NCBI RefSeq assembly: GCF_016862575.1
Contig: NZ_BONF01000048.1
Location: 27,455-91,454, forward strand
Reading direction: 5' to 3'
From: Catellatospora bangladeshensis
GTDB taxonomy: Bacteria; Actinomycetota; Actinomycetes; Mycobacteriales; Micromonosporaceae
Length of the DNA stretch: 64,000 nt
Part shown: one piece after another, positions 52,508-60,403 of the stretch
How positions within the stretch are numbered: position 1 is the stretch's first letter
Layout of the letters: every line of letters starts with the position of its first letter
Program-made: the position numbers and the translations under genes
The notes under the pieces: generated by a model
What the model was told of the DNA's origin: nothing
Databases searched by the model: none
The model's input: only the letters and a program-made list of their open reading frames with translations

Positions 52508-55072
52508 TCACGCGGCCAGCGCCGCCTGCAGCTCGCGGGCCGCGGCGACCAGGCGGCTCGATCCGCCCCGGGCCGCCACCGCCGCCAGCTCGGGCGGCAG
52601 GCCGGACGCGCCGGACGCGCGGGCGCACCGGGCCGCCACGGCCATCAGGTCGGCGGTGCCGGAACGGGCCTTGTCCAAGCCGGACAGCGGCACCAGCGCC
52701 GCCGCCGCGGTCTGCCACACCGCCGACACCGCACCGGCGGCCGCCGCGTCGTCGAGGGCGGACGCGACGCGGTTCACCTTCAGCACCCCGGCGGCGGCCA
52801 GCTCGCCCAGCTCCCGGCCCAGCACGGCACCGTCCAGGTCGCCGGTCGCGGCCAGGCCGAGCAGTCCGTCCACCGCACCCACCCGGTCCGCGGCGGAGCG
52901 GGCCGCCAGGCCGTACGCCAGCGCCAGGTGCACCGCCGGGCCGGCCGGTCCGCCGCCCTCGGCGAGCTGCGCCAGCAGCACCCCGCCGCCCTCGTGGTCC
53001 AGGTCGGCGAGCGCCGCGAGCGACGGCAGCGCGGCGGCGGCCACCACCTCGCGGTGCGACGGCAGCGCGGCCGTCCACTGCTCGGGCGCCTCGATCGCGG
53101 CGGGCGCCCAGACCGGCCGGTCGCCCCGCGACACCGTCAGCAGCTCCCGCATCAGCGTGCTGACGTGCTCCGGCGGCTCGACGGCGACGACCCGGCGCAG
53201 CGCCGGCTGGCGCTCCCAGGAGTAGCGCGGCGGCTTGCCGTCCGGGGTCTGCTCCTGCCGCCGCGACACCGGGTCGGGCACCGGCCCGCTGATCCAGTGC
53301 GCGAAGGCCGCCCCGGCGGGCGAGCGCAGCCGCAGGGCGGCGGCGGCCACCGCCCGGTCCACCTCGCGCGGCAGGCGCAGCAGGGCCTGGTCCAGGTCGG
53401 CGGCCCACGGCTGCCAGCCGTCGTGCTCGGCCTGCTCCAGCCGCCGCAGCAGCACCTCCGGCTCGAGCCGGCCGTTGGCGTGGGTGGGGGTGGCCATCAG
53501 CACCGGCGCGGGGCGGCGGCCCAGCTGCACCGACATCTCGGCCAGCCGCACCGCGAGCACCAGGTGCAGCCCGTTGCCGTGCACGCGGAGCTGGTGCAGC
53601 TGCCGCACCGGCACCGCGCCGTCGGCCCGGAACACGTCGGCCAGCTGCCGCCACCGCGCCGACCGGCCGGGCGCGACGACGACCGTGAGCAGCAGCTCCC
53701 TCAGCTGCTCGGCGAGCCTGCCCCAGCCCGGGTGGTTGCCGTCGACCAGGGGGCGTACGGCGCGGGCCAGCGCGTCCTGGTCGTGCACGCGCCAGTGCGC
53801 GATCCCGGCCAGCACCCGCTCCACGGTCGGCACCGACCAGTCGCCGGCGAGCATCGCCGACAGCTCCTCGGTCACCTGCGGCAGCCCGTCCAGCGGCGGG
53901 CCGAGCGGCGCGGGCGCCGGCACGGGCAGCGCCACCGGCACGGGCAGCGCCTCCGGCTGCGGCGGCGCGAGCAGCTCCGTGATCTCCCCGGCGTGCTCCG
54001 GGCGGCGGCGCGCGGCCCGGCGCAGCCACGCGGTCTGGGTCTTCACCAGGATCTTCTCGGGCCGGGCGAGCGCCGCCGCGGCGACGTCGCGCACGGTGTC
54101 CCAGCCCAGCAGCCCGGCCTCGTCGGCGTCGCGCAGCGCGCGCTGCGCCATGCCCGCCACGGTCGGGTTGCCGCCCTCCACCAGCCGTACGTAGTCCGCG
54201 GCGGCCGGGGCGACCTCGGCCGGGGCGGGCTTCAGCTCGTCGTGCATCCGCAGGTAACCGCGCAGCTCGCCGGGCCGCCCGCCGCGCAGCAGCCGGGCCC
54301 GGCACCCGTCGAGCAGCCGCGCCCGCACCGCCGGGTCCGCCTCGCCCAGCCGCATCAGCGCGGGCAGGAAGCCCCTGTTGCCGTAGTTGTAGTCCAGCCG
54401 CGAGCCGAGCCGGTCGTGGGTGAACAGCAGGGGCAGCAGCAGCGCGGTGTACGGCCCGTCGCGCAGCTCCGCGTCGGGGTCGGCGGACTCGCGCACCCGG
54501 TCGATCCAGCCGGCCACGAACTGCTCGGTGGCCGGTGGCTCGCCGCCGCCCGCCAGGGCCAGCGCGTACACCAGCGGCCAGTTGCCGCCCTGCTCCGCGG
54601 GCAGCTTCGCGGCCAGCAGGTGCGCCAGCTCGCCGATCCACGGCACCGCGCGAAGGCGCAGCACCTCGACCACCGGCGCCGGGTCGGCGTTGGCGAACGT
54701 CCACGACATGTCGCCCCGGTTCAGTGCCGCCGCGGCCTTCTTCGCGGTGGAGGCGCACCCGGCCAGCGCGACCGCGTAGGTCACGTTGCGGTGCTCCCAC
54801 ACCCGCCAGTCACGCCACTGCGGGTTCTCCTTGCGGTGCACGGCGACGTAGTCGAACGCGGCGCGCCGCTGCTTCTCGTCGGCGGCGCGCACCCAGTCGA
54901 GCACCCGCTGCGCCGACGGCGTGTCCAGCGCCCGCCGCAGCCCCTTCCACCGCTCCGCCGCGTCCTGCCCACCGCTGCCCGGCACGCGGCCGCCGTCCGC
55001 CCGCTCGCGGGCCGGGTCGCCGTCGGCTCCGGTCACGGCCGGCGCACTCCCGACGGCCACCGCGCCGGTCAT
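52508..55072 (-). CDS. DUF6493 family protein (partner of SWIM protein)
   Basis: An 854-residue Ala/Leu/Arg-rich, mostly helical protein. The start is the ATG at 55070-55072, overlapping the SWIM gene stop by 4 nt (ATGA); the longer frame beyond is a shadow. AFDYVAVHRKENPQWRDWRVWEHRNVTYAVALAGCAS and RDGPYTALLLPLLFTHDRLGSRLDYN are distinctive. Repeating ~35-residue helical hairpins (ELxxLLxxPxxxxxxVxxAL) suggest a HEAT-like solenoid. It lacks catalytic motifs I recognise. The coupled SWIM partner suggests a joint function, possibly on DNA. The family is unexplained. Confidence 0.8.
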   Translation of the reverse strand: MTGAVAVGSAPAVTGADGDPARERADGGRVPGSGGQDAAERWKGLRRALDTPSAQRVLDWVRAADEKQRRAAFDYVAVHRKENPQWRDWRVWEHRNVTYAVALAGCASTAKKAAAALNRGDMSWTFANADPAPVVEVLRLRAVPWIGELAHLLAAKLPAEQGGNWPLVYALALAGGGEPPATEQFVAGWIDRVRESADPDAELRDGPYTALLLPLLFTHDRLGSRLDYNYGNRGFLPALMRLGEADPAVRARLLDGCRARLLRGGRPGELRGYLRMHDELKPAPAEVAPAAADYVRLVEGGNPTVAGMAQRALRDADEAGLLGWDTVRDVAAAALARPEKILVKTQTAWLRRAARRRPEHAGEITELLAPPQPEALPVPVALPVPAPAPLGPPLDGLPQVTEELSAMLAGDWSVPTVERVLAGIAHWRVHDQDALARAVRPLVDGNHPGWGRLAEQLRELLLTVVVAPGRSARWRQLADVFRADGAVPVRQLHQLRVHGNGLHLVLAVRLAEMSVQLGRRPAPVLMATPTHANGRLEPEVLLRRLEQAEHDGWQPWAADLDQALLRLPREVDRAVAAAALRLRSPAGAAFAHWISGPVPDPVSRRQEQTPDGKPPRYSWERQPALRRVVAVEPPEHVSTLMRELLTVSRGDRPVWAPAAIEAPEQWTAALPSHREVVAAAALPSLAALADLDHEGGGVLLAQLAEGGGPAGPAVHLALAYGLAARSAADRVGAVDGLLGLAATGDLDGAVLGRELGELAAAGVLKVNRVASALDDAAAAGAVSAVWQTAAAALVPLSGLDKARSGTADLMAVAARCARASGASGLPPELAAVAARGGSSRLVAAARELQAALAA

Positions 55073-56379
55073 GACGGCGTCCCGGTGAGCGTCACGGCCA
55101 GCTGGTGGCGGCACGGGCCGCGATCGCCGCGGTGCTTGGCCCACCAGGGGCAGGTGCACCCGGCGGGCGCTCCCTCGGCCAGGCGCACCTGGTAGGCCGC
55201 GCCGGTGCCGCGTACCACGGCGAGATCCGCGGTGAGGGTGACCGCGCCCGCCTCGACCAGGGCCCGCGCCCCGGCCAGGCGCGGGTTGAGCTTCTCCGCG
55301 GCGGCGGGGAACGGCATCACGCGGTGGAAGTAGGTCGCCTCGGCCGCGTCGTAGCCGACCCGGCCCGCCGTGCCGAGCAGCGCCAGCCCGGAGCGGACCT
55401 GCTCCGGAGCCAGGCCGGTGGCCACGGCCAGCGCGTCGGCGTCGAGGGTGGGCGCCTGCGCCAGCACCTCGCTGATCCGGTCGGCGGCGTCGGCGACGTC
55501 GTCGGCGGCCAGCGCGGCCAGCACCGCGCCCTCGCCGGAGAAGCCCCGGTACGGCTCCGGCGACAGGGTCAGCGACAGCCGCAGCGTCGGGGTGGCCAGC
55601 TCCCAGACCGAGGCCACCGGGCCGCTGCCGGGGCGCACGGCCGGGCCGTACACGGTCAGCGTGCCCGCGTGCCGCACCAGCGCACGCAGCGCGCCCAGCC
55701 GGTCGGTGCCGGTGAGGCAGACCGCGCCGGGCACCGGGCGGGAGGTCAGCCGCAGGCCGCGCCCGGCGGGCACCACCCACAGCGTGCCGCGGTCCTTCGG
55801 CAGGCGGCGCAGGAAGTCCGCGGCCTGCGCGGCGTCGACCCGCAGCCGCGGCTCCATGCCCGCCGTGATCGCGTGCACCTGGGCGAAGCCGCGCAGCCAC
55901 CGGCCGGGCAGCGGCACCTTGCGCTCGACCACGGTGCCGTCCATCGTGGACACGGTCAGGTCCTGCGGGCCGACCGCCAGGTGCAGCGGGTCGAGCCCGC
56001 CGACCCGGGCCAGCGCGAGCTGCAGCGGCACGTTGACGTCCACATTGGTGGTGCCGTGCTCCGGCCGCTCACCGTCCAGGCCGGACGGCAGCACGTCCAT
56101 CCGCGCGTACACGCCGCAGCAGCCGCTGAACGACTCGAAGCGCAGCATGTCGTCGCTGCCGGTGACCACGGGGTCCAGGCTGGCCCAGTCGGTGCGCTGG
56201 TAGTAGCGCGCACGGGCGACCTCGGCTACGGCCAGCAGCCCCAGCGCGACCGTCTGCGGCGTGGTCATGAAGCCGTCGAAGAACCGGGGATGCGTCCCGC
56301 ACCCGCCGGACGTCTGCAGATCGAGGCCCCCCGCGGTGAGCGCGGAGGACCTCGCGTACGAATAGGTGGCTACCGACAT
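55069..56379 (-). CDS. SWIM zinc-finger family protein
   Basis: A 436-residue protein with a C-terminal SWIM zinc finger: C-x-C-x(n)-C-x-H is seen in CTCPWWAKHRGDRGPCRH, followed by a short tail. The N-terminal part (SGGCGTHPRFFDGF, FESFSGCCGVYARMD) contains more cysteines; the middle looks like a beta domain. SWIM fingers bind DNA or proteins. I use the ATG at 56377-56379; a GTG three codons upstream is an alternative. It is coupled to the DUF6493 gene by a 4-nt overlap, and ndk is 21 nt upstream on the same strand. Confidence 0.85.
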   Translation of the reverse strand: MSVATYSYARSSALTAGGLDLQTSGGCGTHPRFFDGFMTTPQTVALGLLAVAEVARARYYQRTDWASLDPVVTGSDDMLRFESFSGCCGVYARMDVLPSGLDGERPEHGTTNVDVNVPLQLALARVGGLDPLHLAVGPQDLTVSTMDGTVVERKVPLPGRWLRGFAQVHAITAGMEPRLRVDAAQAADFLRRLPKDRGTLWVVPAGRGLRLTSRPVPGAVCLTGTDRLGALRALVRHAGTLTVYGPAVRPGSGPVASVWELATPTLRLSLTLSPEPYRGFSGEGAVLAALAADDVADAADRISEVLAQAPTLDADALAVATGLAPEQVRSGLALLGTAGRVGYDAAEATYFHRVMPFPAAAEKLNPRLAGARALVEAGAVTLTADLAVVRGTGAAYQVRLAEGAPAGCTCPWWAKHRGDRGPCRHQLAVTLTGTPS

Positions 56380-56400
56380 GGCGGCCACCGTAGGAAGGGG

Positions 56401-56811
56401 CTACGACAGTTCCGGGAACCAGAGCTTGATCTCGCGCTCGGCCGACTCGGTGGAGTCGGAGGCGTGCACCAGGTTCTCCCGGTTGGACAGGGACAGGTCG
56501 CCGCGGATGGTGCCCGCGGCCGCCGCCCGGCCGTCGGTCGCGCCGACCAGGGCGCGGATCACGGCGATCGCCTGGTCGCCGGAGACGATCGCGGCCACCA
56601 GCGGGCCGGACGTCATGAAGTCCTTCAGCGGCGGGTAGAACGGCTTCTCGACGTGCTCGGCGTAGTGCGCGTCGGCGAGGTCGGCGTCCATCGTGCGCAG
56701 CACCAGCGCGTCCAGGGCCAGCCCCTTGCGCTCGAAACGGCCGATGATCTCCCCGACCAGGCCGCGACGCACCGCGTCCGGCTTGATCAGCACGAGCGAA
56801 CGTTCCGCCAC
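56401..56811 (-). CDS. ndk: Nucleoside diphosphate kinase
   Basis: A 136-residue enzyme exchanging gamma-phosphates among nucleotides. [20 protein letters not shown] opens it and the active-site histidine is H116 in [17 protein letters not shown] chose the GTG at 56809-56811 because AGGAGG lies 7 nt upstream; an ATG eight codons earlier would extend past the normal start. Divergent from the VOC fusion gene. Confidence 0.97.
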   Translation of the reverse strand: MAERSLVLIKPDAVRRGLVGEIIGRFERKGLALDALVLRTMDADLADAHYAEHVEKPFYPPLKDFMTSGPLVAAIVSGDQAIAVIRALVGATDGRAAAAGTIRGDLSLSNRENLVHASDSTESAEREIKLWFPELS

Positions 56812-56987
56812 GAACTTCCTCCTTGAAGGCGACACATGTCCTCACCTGCGGCGATGCGAGGTGGGTTCACCAGCCTACCCGGCGGCACTTTTCTCGATCG
56901 ACGGACCCGCCTAAGGTCATGGATTGAAGACACAGCGTCGCGGGGATACGGCGCGCTGTGGTCGCACCAGCGCTCGGGGAGGACGCG

Positions 56988-58343
56988 TTGGCACGGTTGG
57001 GGCGTAAACCGGTCCGGCCCGGCCGGGTGACCACCGCCGTGTGCCTCGGCGCGCTGGGTCTGTTCGTCATCTCGATGGCCGCCGGGCTGGGCAGCTGGCC
57101 GCTGGGCGCGGTCGGCGCGGCCATGGTCGTGGTCGGCGTAGCCCTGCTCACCACCGCCTCGATGCTCGGCGCGGACAAGGCGTACGTGGCCGGCACGGTG
57201 CACGTGGTCAAGGTGTCCGAGCCGCCGCTGAGCGCCGAGTACGGCCGCTGCGAGATGCAGGTGCTGGTGGACGCGCCGGGACACCCCGGCCAGACCGTGG
57301 TCATGAACGACCCCCGGGTGCCGGTGCTGAAGTGGCCCGACGCCGGTGACACGCTGCCCGCGCTGGTCTCCGTCGCCGACGCGCGGCGCATCAGGATCCA
57401 GTGGGACCGGGTGGCCACCCACGGCGAGCGCTTCGAGCAGGCGTACGAGGACGGCGAGCCGTTCCACGACCCCGACGAGGACTACTACGACGACGACCCG
57501 CACTACGCGGACGGCCACGACGACCACGACCTCGGGCACCCCGGCGACGACACCTACGCCGGCTACCGCGACGACGACCCGATCGACCTGGACGCCGTAC
57601 GCGTGGACGACCCGCTGCCCCGGCGGCCCAGCCCGAGCCCGCACCGGCGCCCCTCCCCCACCCCGCCACGGGACGAGCCCGCGCAGGTCGCGGTGCTGGA
57701 AGGCGAGCTGTACGGCGCCGACATGCCGTCGCCGCGCACCCCGATGGACGCGGAGTCGCCCGACTTCGACTCGATCAACCTGATCGACTTCGCCGGTGTG
57801 CCGGAGCCGGCCGCGCCGCTCGTGTCGGACACGATCACCCGGCAGGTGCCGCTGTCCGACCCGGTGGCGACCCCGATGCCGGCCGCGCCCGCGGCGGTCG
57901 CCGACCCGGTCGCGCCCGCCACCCGGCTCGACGACGTGCTGGTCGCCGCACCCCCGGCCCGGCCGGCCGTGGCCGGCTCCATCCAGGGCGTCGGCATCAC
58001 CCTGCTGGTCACCGACCTGGCCCGGTCCCGCGCCTTCTACCACGACCTGCTCGGCTTCTACGAGGTCGACGGCGGGCAGGGCAACGTCGTGCTCGCCTCC
58101 GGCGACACCCGGCTGGTGCTGCGTACGGCGCAGGAGCTGACCCCGGTCAACCGGCGCCACATCCACCTGAACCTGGAGGTCGGCGACGTCGACGCGGTCT
58201 ACCGGGAGCTGAAGGTGCGCGGCGTGAAGTTCACCTACGCCCCGCGCGTGGTCAACCACGGCGAGCGCCTGGAGCTGTGGGCCGCCTCGTTCCGTGACCC
58301 CGACGGCCACGGCATCGCCATCATCGAGTGGAAGGCCCGGTGA
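56988..58343 (+). CDS. Membrane protein fused to a VOC (glyoxalase-like) domain
   Basis: A 451-residue three-part protein. The TTG at 56988 is preferred over an upstream GTG because GGGGAGGA lies just before it. Two helices (about 15-60) form a hairpin; residues 62-120 resemble a small NfeD/OB-like soluble module (VKVSEPPLSAEYGRCEMQVLVDAPG). Then ~165 residues are disordered and Asp-, Pro- and His-rich. The C-terminal ~120 residues are a VOC domain (GVGITLLVTDLARSRAFYHDLLGFYE, HIHLNLEVGDVDAVYREL, SFRDPDGHGIAIIEW), like glyoxalase/bleomycin-resistance proteins. Its last 23 nt overlap the convergent DUF4233 gene. Function unknown. Confidence 0.83.
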   Translation: MARLGRKPVRPGRVTTAVCLGALGLFVISMAAGLGSWPLGAVGAAMVVVGVALLTTASMLGADKAYVAGTVHVVKVSEPPLSAEYGRCEMQVLVDAPGHPGQTVVMNDPRVPVLKWPDAGDTLPALVSVADARRIRIQWDRVATHGERFEQAYEDGEPFHDPDEDYYDDDPHYADGHDDHDLGHPGDDTYAGYRDDDPIDLDAVRVDDPLPRRPSPSPHRRPSPTPPRDEPAQVAVLEGELYGADMPSPRTPMDAESPDFDSINLIDFAGVPEPAAPLVSDTITRQVPLSDPVATPMPAAPAAVADPVAPATRLDDVLVAAPPARPAVAGSIQGVGITLLVTDLARSRAFYHDLLGFYEVDGGQGNVVLASGDTRLVLRTAQELTPVNRRHIHLNLEVGDVDAVYRELKVRGVKFTYAPRVVNHGERLELWAASFRDPDGHGIAIIEWKAR

Positions 58344-58788
58344 TCGTGCGGCGGGCGTAGAGCACGTACACCCAGACCAGCCCGAAGATCACGCCGACCA
58401 CGGCGAACGCCCAGTGCACGAAGCCCAGCGCGATCAGCACGACCTGGAACACCGACACCGCCCACCAGCCCCACGGGTGGCGCAGCGTGGCCGACAGCGC
58501 CACGCAGACCACCACCGCGATCAGCGCCAGGGTCATCGCCAGCGTGCTGCCCCCCGGCGGCCGCAGCACCCAGATCGGCAGCAGCGCCAGCAGCAGCACC
58601 AGCGCCTCCATCACCAGCGCGCCCGCGCCCAGCCCACGCACCGCGCGGGTCGGGTTGCGCAGGCCGCTCGGCTTGCCGCCCAGGCTCAGGTGTACGTCCC
58701 GCTCCGGCGCCTCGCCGGGGCCATGGCCCGCCGGGCCTTCCGGCGCCGCGCCCGCCGCCGCCTCACTCGGGTTGCCGTTCCTGCTCAC
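58321..58788 (-). CDS. DUF4233 domain-containing membrane protein
   Basis: A 155-residue protein with a disordered Pro/Gly/Ala N-terminus (1-45) and four hydrophobic segments (ALVMEALVLLLALLPIWVL, TLALIAVVVCVALS, WWAVSVFQVVLIALGFVHW, FAVVGVIFGLVWVYVLYARR). Such proteins follow folC and precede ndk in many actinobacteria. Function is unknown. Its 3' end overlaps the VOC gene by 23 nt on the opposite strand. Confidence 0.87.
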   Translation of the reverse strand: MSRNGNPSEAAAGAAPEGPAGHGPGEAPERDVHLSLGGKPSGLRNPTRAVRGLGAGALVMEALVLLLALLPIWVLRPPGGSTLAMTLALIAVVVCVALSATLRHPWGWWAVSVFQVVLIALGFVHWAFAVVGVIFGLVWVYVLYARRTITGPSTR

Positions 58789-58821
58789 GCCCGCTCCTCG
58801 CTTACACCCGGCCCCGGTCCG

Positions 58822-58897
58822 GGGCTTGACCCCGTCCCAGGGCTTGGCCCGCCCGGGGCTTGGTCCCGGCCGGGGCTTGGTCCCGGCCGGGGGCTTG
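58822..58897 (+). repeat. Short tandem repeat with GGGCTTG core
   Basis: Five GGGCTTG cores at 58822, 58840, 58856, 58873 and 58891 define degenerate 16-18 nt units (GGGCTTGGTCCCGGCCG). The last core merges with the GATC of the next palindrome. It lies in the 253-nt gap between DUF4233 and folC. Confidence 0.8.
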
Positions 58898-58957
58898 ATC
58901 GCTGTCTCGTGTCAGAAAGTGAGGCTGGACCGCACTATTCGACACGAAACAGCGATC
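58897..58957. repeat. GATC-capped palindrome, 61-nt family, copy 3
   Basis: GATC at 58897-58900 and 58954-58957; arms CTGTCTCGTGTC and GACACGAAACAG around a centre AGAAAGTGAGGCTGG. It is the same length as the copies at 17346 and 18028. Confidence 0.86.
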
Positions 58958-59041
58958 TTGTCGCGGCCGCGCCGTTTACCGCCTGCGGCGGGTCGGCACG
59001 AGCCGCTGTGGCCGACTAACTCAGATCCTCGCCGGGACGGG

Positions 59042-60403
59042 TCATCGTTGCAGCATTTTGCGTGCGTCCGCGACGGTGACCACGGAGCCGGTGATCAGGA
59101 CCCCGACGCCGCTGATGCCGGCGTCGACGTCCTGCTCGGCCAGAGCCACCGCAGCCTCGATCGCGTCCGGCAGCTCGGTGTGCACGTGCACCCGGTCCTC
59201 GCCGAACACGTCCCGGGCCAGCTCGCCGAGCTGCTCGGCGGGCAGCGCCCGGGGCGAGGAGTTCCGCGTGCACACGATCTCGTCGGCCACCGGCTCCAGC
59301 TGCTCCAGCACGCCGGTCACGTCCTTGTCGCCGAGCACGCCCACCACGGCGACCAGCCGCCGGAAGGCGAACTCCTCGGTCAGCGCCTGCACCGTGGCGG
59401 CCATGCCGTGCGGGTTGTGGGCGGCGTCGACCAGCACGGTCGGCGCGCTGCGCACCCGCTCCAGCCGCCCCGGCGAGCTGGCCGAGGCGAACCCCTCCCG
59501 GACCAGGTCCAGCTCCAGCTGCCGGTGCTTGCCCGCGCCGAGGAACGCCTCCACCGCGGCCAGCGCGACCGCCGCGTTCTGCGCCTGGTGCGCGCCGTGC
59601 AACGGGAGGAAGATCTCGTCGTACACCCCGCCCAGGCCCTGCAGCGTCAGCACCTGCCCGCCCAGGGCGAGGTTGCGATCGACCACGCCGAACTCGCTGC
59701 CCTCGCGGGCGATCGTGGCGCCGACCTCGGCGCAGCGCTCCAGGATCGGCTCCATCGCCTCCTCCGGCTGCGCGGCGCAGATCAGCGTGGCGCCCTCGTG
59801 CACGATGCCGGACTTGGCCAGCGCGATGTCCTCGATCGTGTCGCCGAGCCACTCGGTGTGGTCCAGCCCGATCGGCGTGATCACCGCGACGCCCGCCTGG
59901 AGCACGTTGGTCGCGTCCTCCGCGCCGCCCAGGCCCACCTCGACCACGGCCACGTCCACCGGCGCGTCGGCGAACGTCGCGAACGCCAGCGCGGTGGTCA
60001 TGTCGAAGTAGGTCAGCGGCTCGTCGTTGCGCGCGTCCAGCAGCTCCGCGACCGGTCCCACCTCCCGGTACACCGCGACGAAACGGTCCTCGTCGACCGG
60101 CTGCCCGTCCAGGCTGATCCGCTCGCGCACCGTCTCCAGGTGCGGGCTGGTGTAGCGGCCGGTGTGCAGGCCGTGCGCGCGCAGCAGGCTGTCGATCATC
60201 CGGGCCGTGGAGGTCTTGCCGTTGGTGCCGGTCAGGTGGATCGACGGGTACGCCCGCTGCGGGCTGCCCAGCACGTCGAGCAGCTCCTCGATGCGCCCCA
60301 GGTCGAACACCATCCGGGTGAAGCCGCGCCGGTCCAGCGCGGCCTCCACCTCGGCGTACGTAACATCCTGCCCGTCTTGGCCGGAAAGGCTCACGAATGT
60401 CAC
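59042..60403 (-). CDS. folC: Bifunctional folylpolyglutamate synthase/dihydrofolate synthase
   Basis: A 453-residue Mur-ligase-like enzyme adding glutamate to dihydropteroate and folates. The ATP loop is [14 protein letters not shown], followed by [37 protein letters not shown] and [14 protein letters not shown] are the other Mur-type motifs. The start overlaps the valS stop by 4 nt (ATGA). The order valS-folC-DUF4233-ndk is conserved in actinobacteria. Confidence 0.97.
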   Translation of the reverse strand: MTFVSLSGQDGQDVTYAEVEAALDRRGFTRMVFDLGRIEELLDVLGSPQRAYPSIHLTGTNGKTSTARMIDSLLRAHGLHTGRYTSPHLETVRERISLDGQPVDEDRFVAVYREVGPVAELLDARNDEPLTYFDMTTALAFATFADAPVDVAVVEVGLGGAEDATNVLQAGVAVITPIGLDHTEWLGDTIEDIALAKSGIVHEGATLICAAQPEEAMEPILERCAEVGATIAREGSEFGVVDRNLALGGQVLTLQGLGGVYDEIFLPLHGAHQAQNAAVALAAVEAFLGAGKHRQLELDLVREGFASASSPGRLERVRSAPTVLVDAAHNPHGMAATVQALTEEFAFRRLVAVVGVLGDKDVTGVLEQLEPVADEIVCTRNSSPRALPAEQLGELARDVFGEDRVHVHTELPDAIEAAVALAEQDVDAGISGVGVLITGSVVTVADARKMLQR

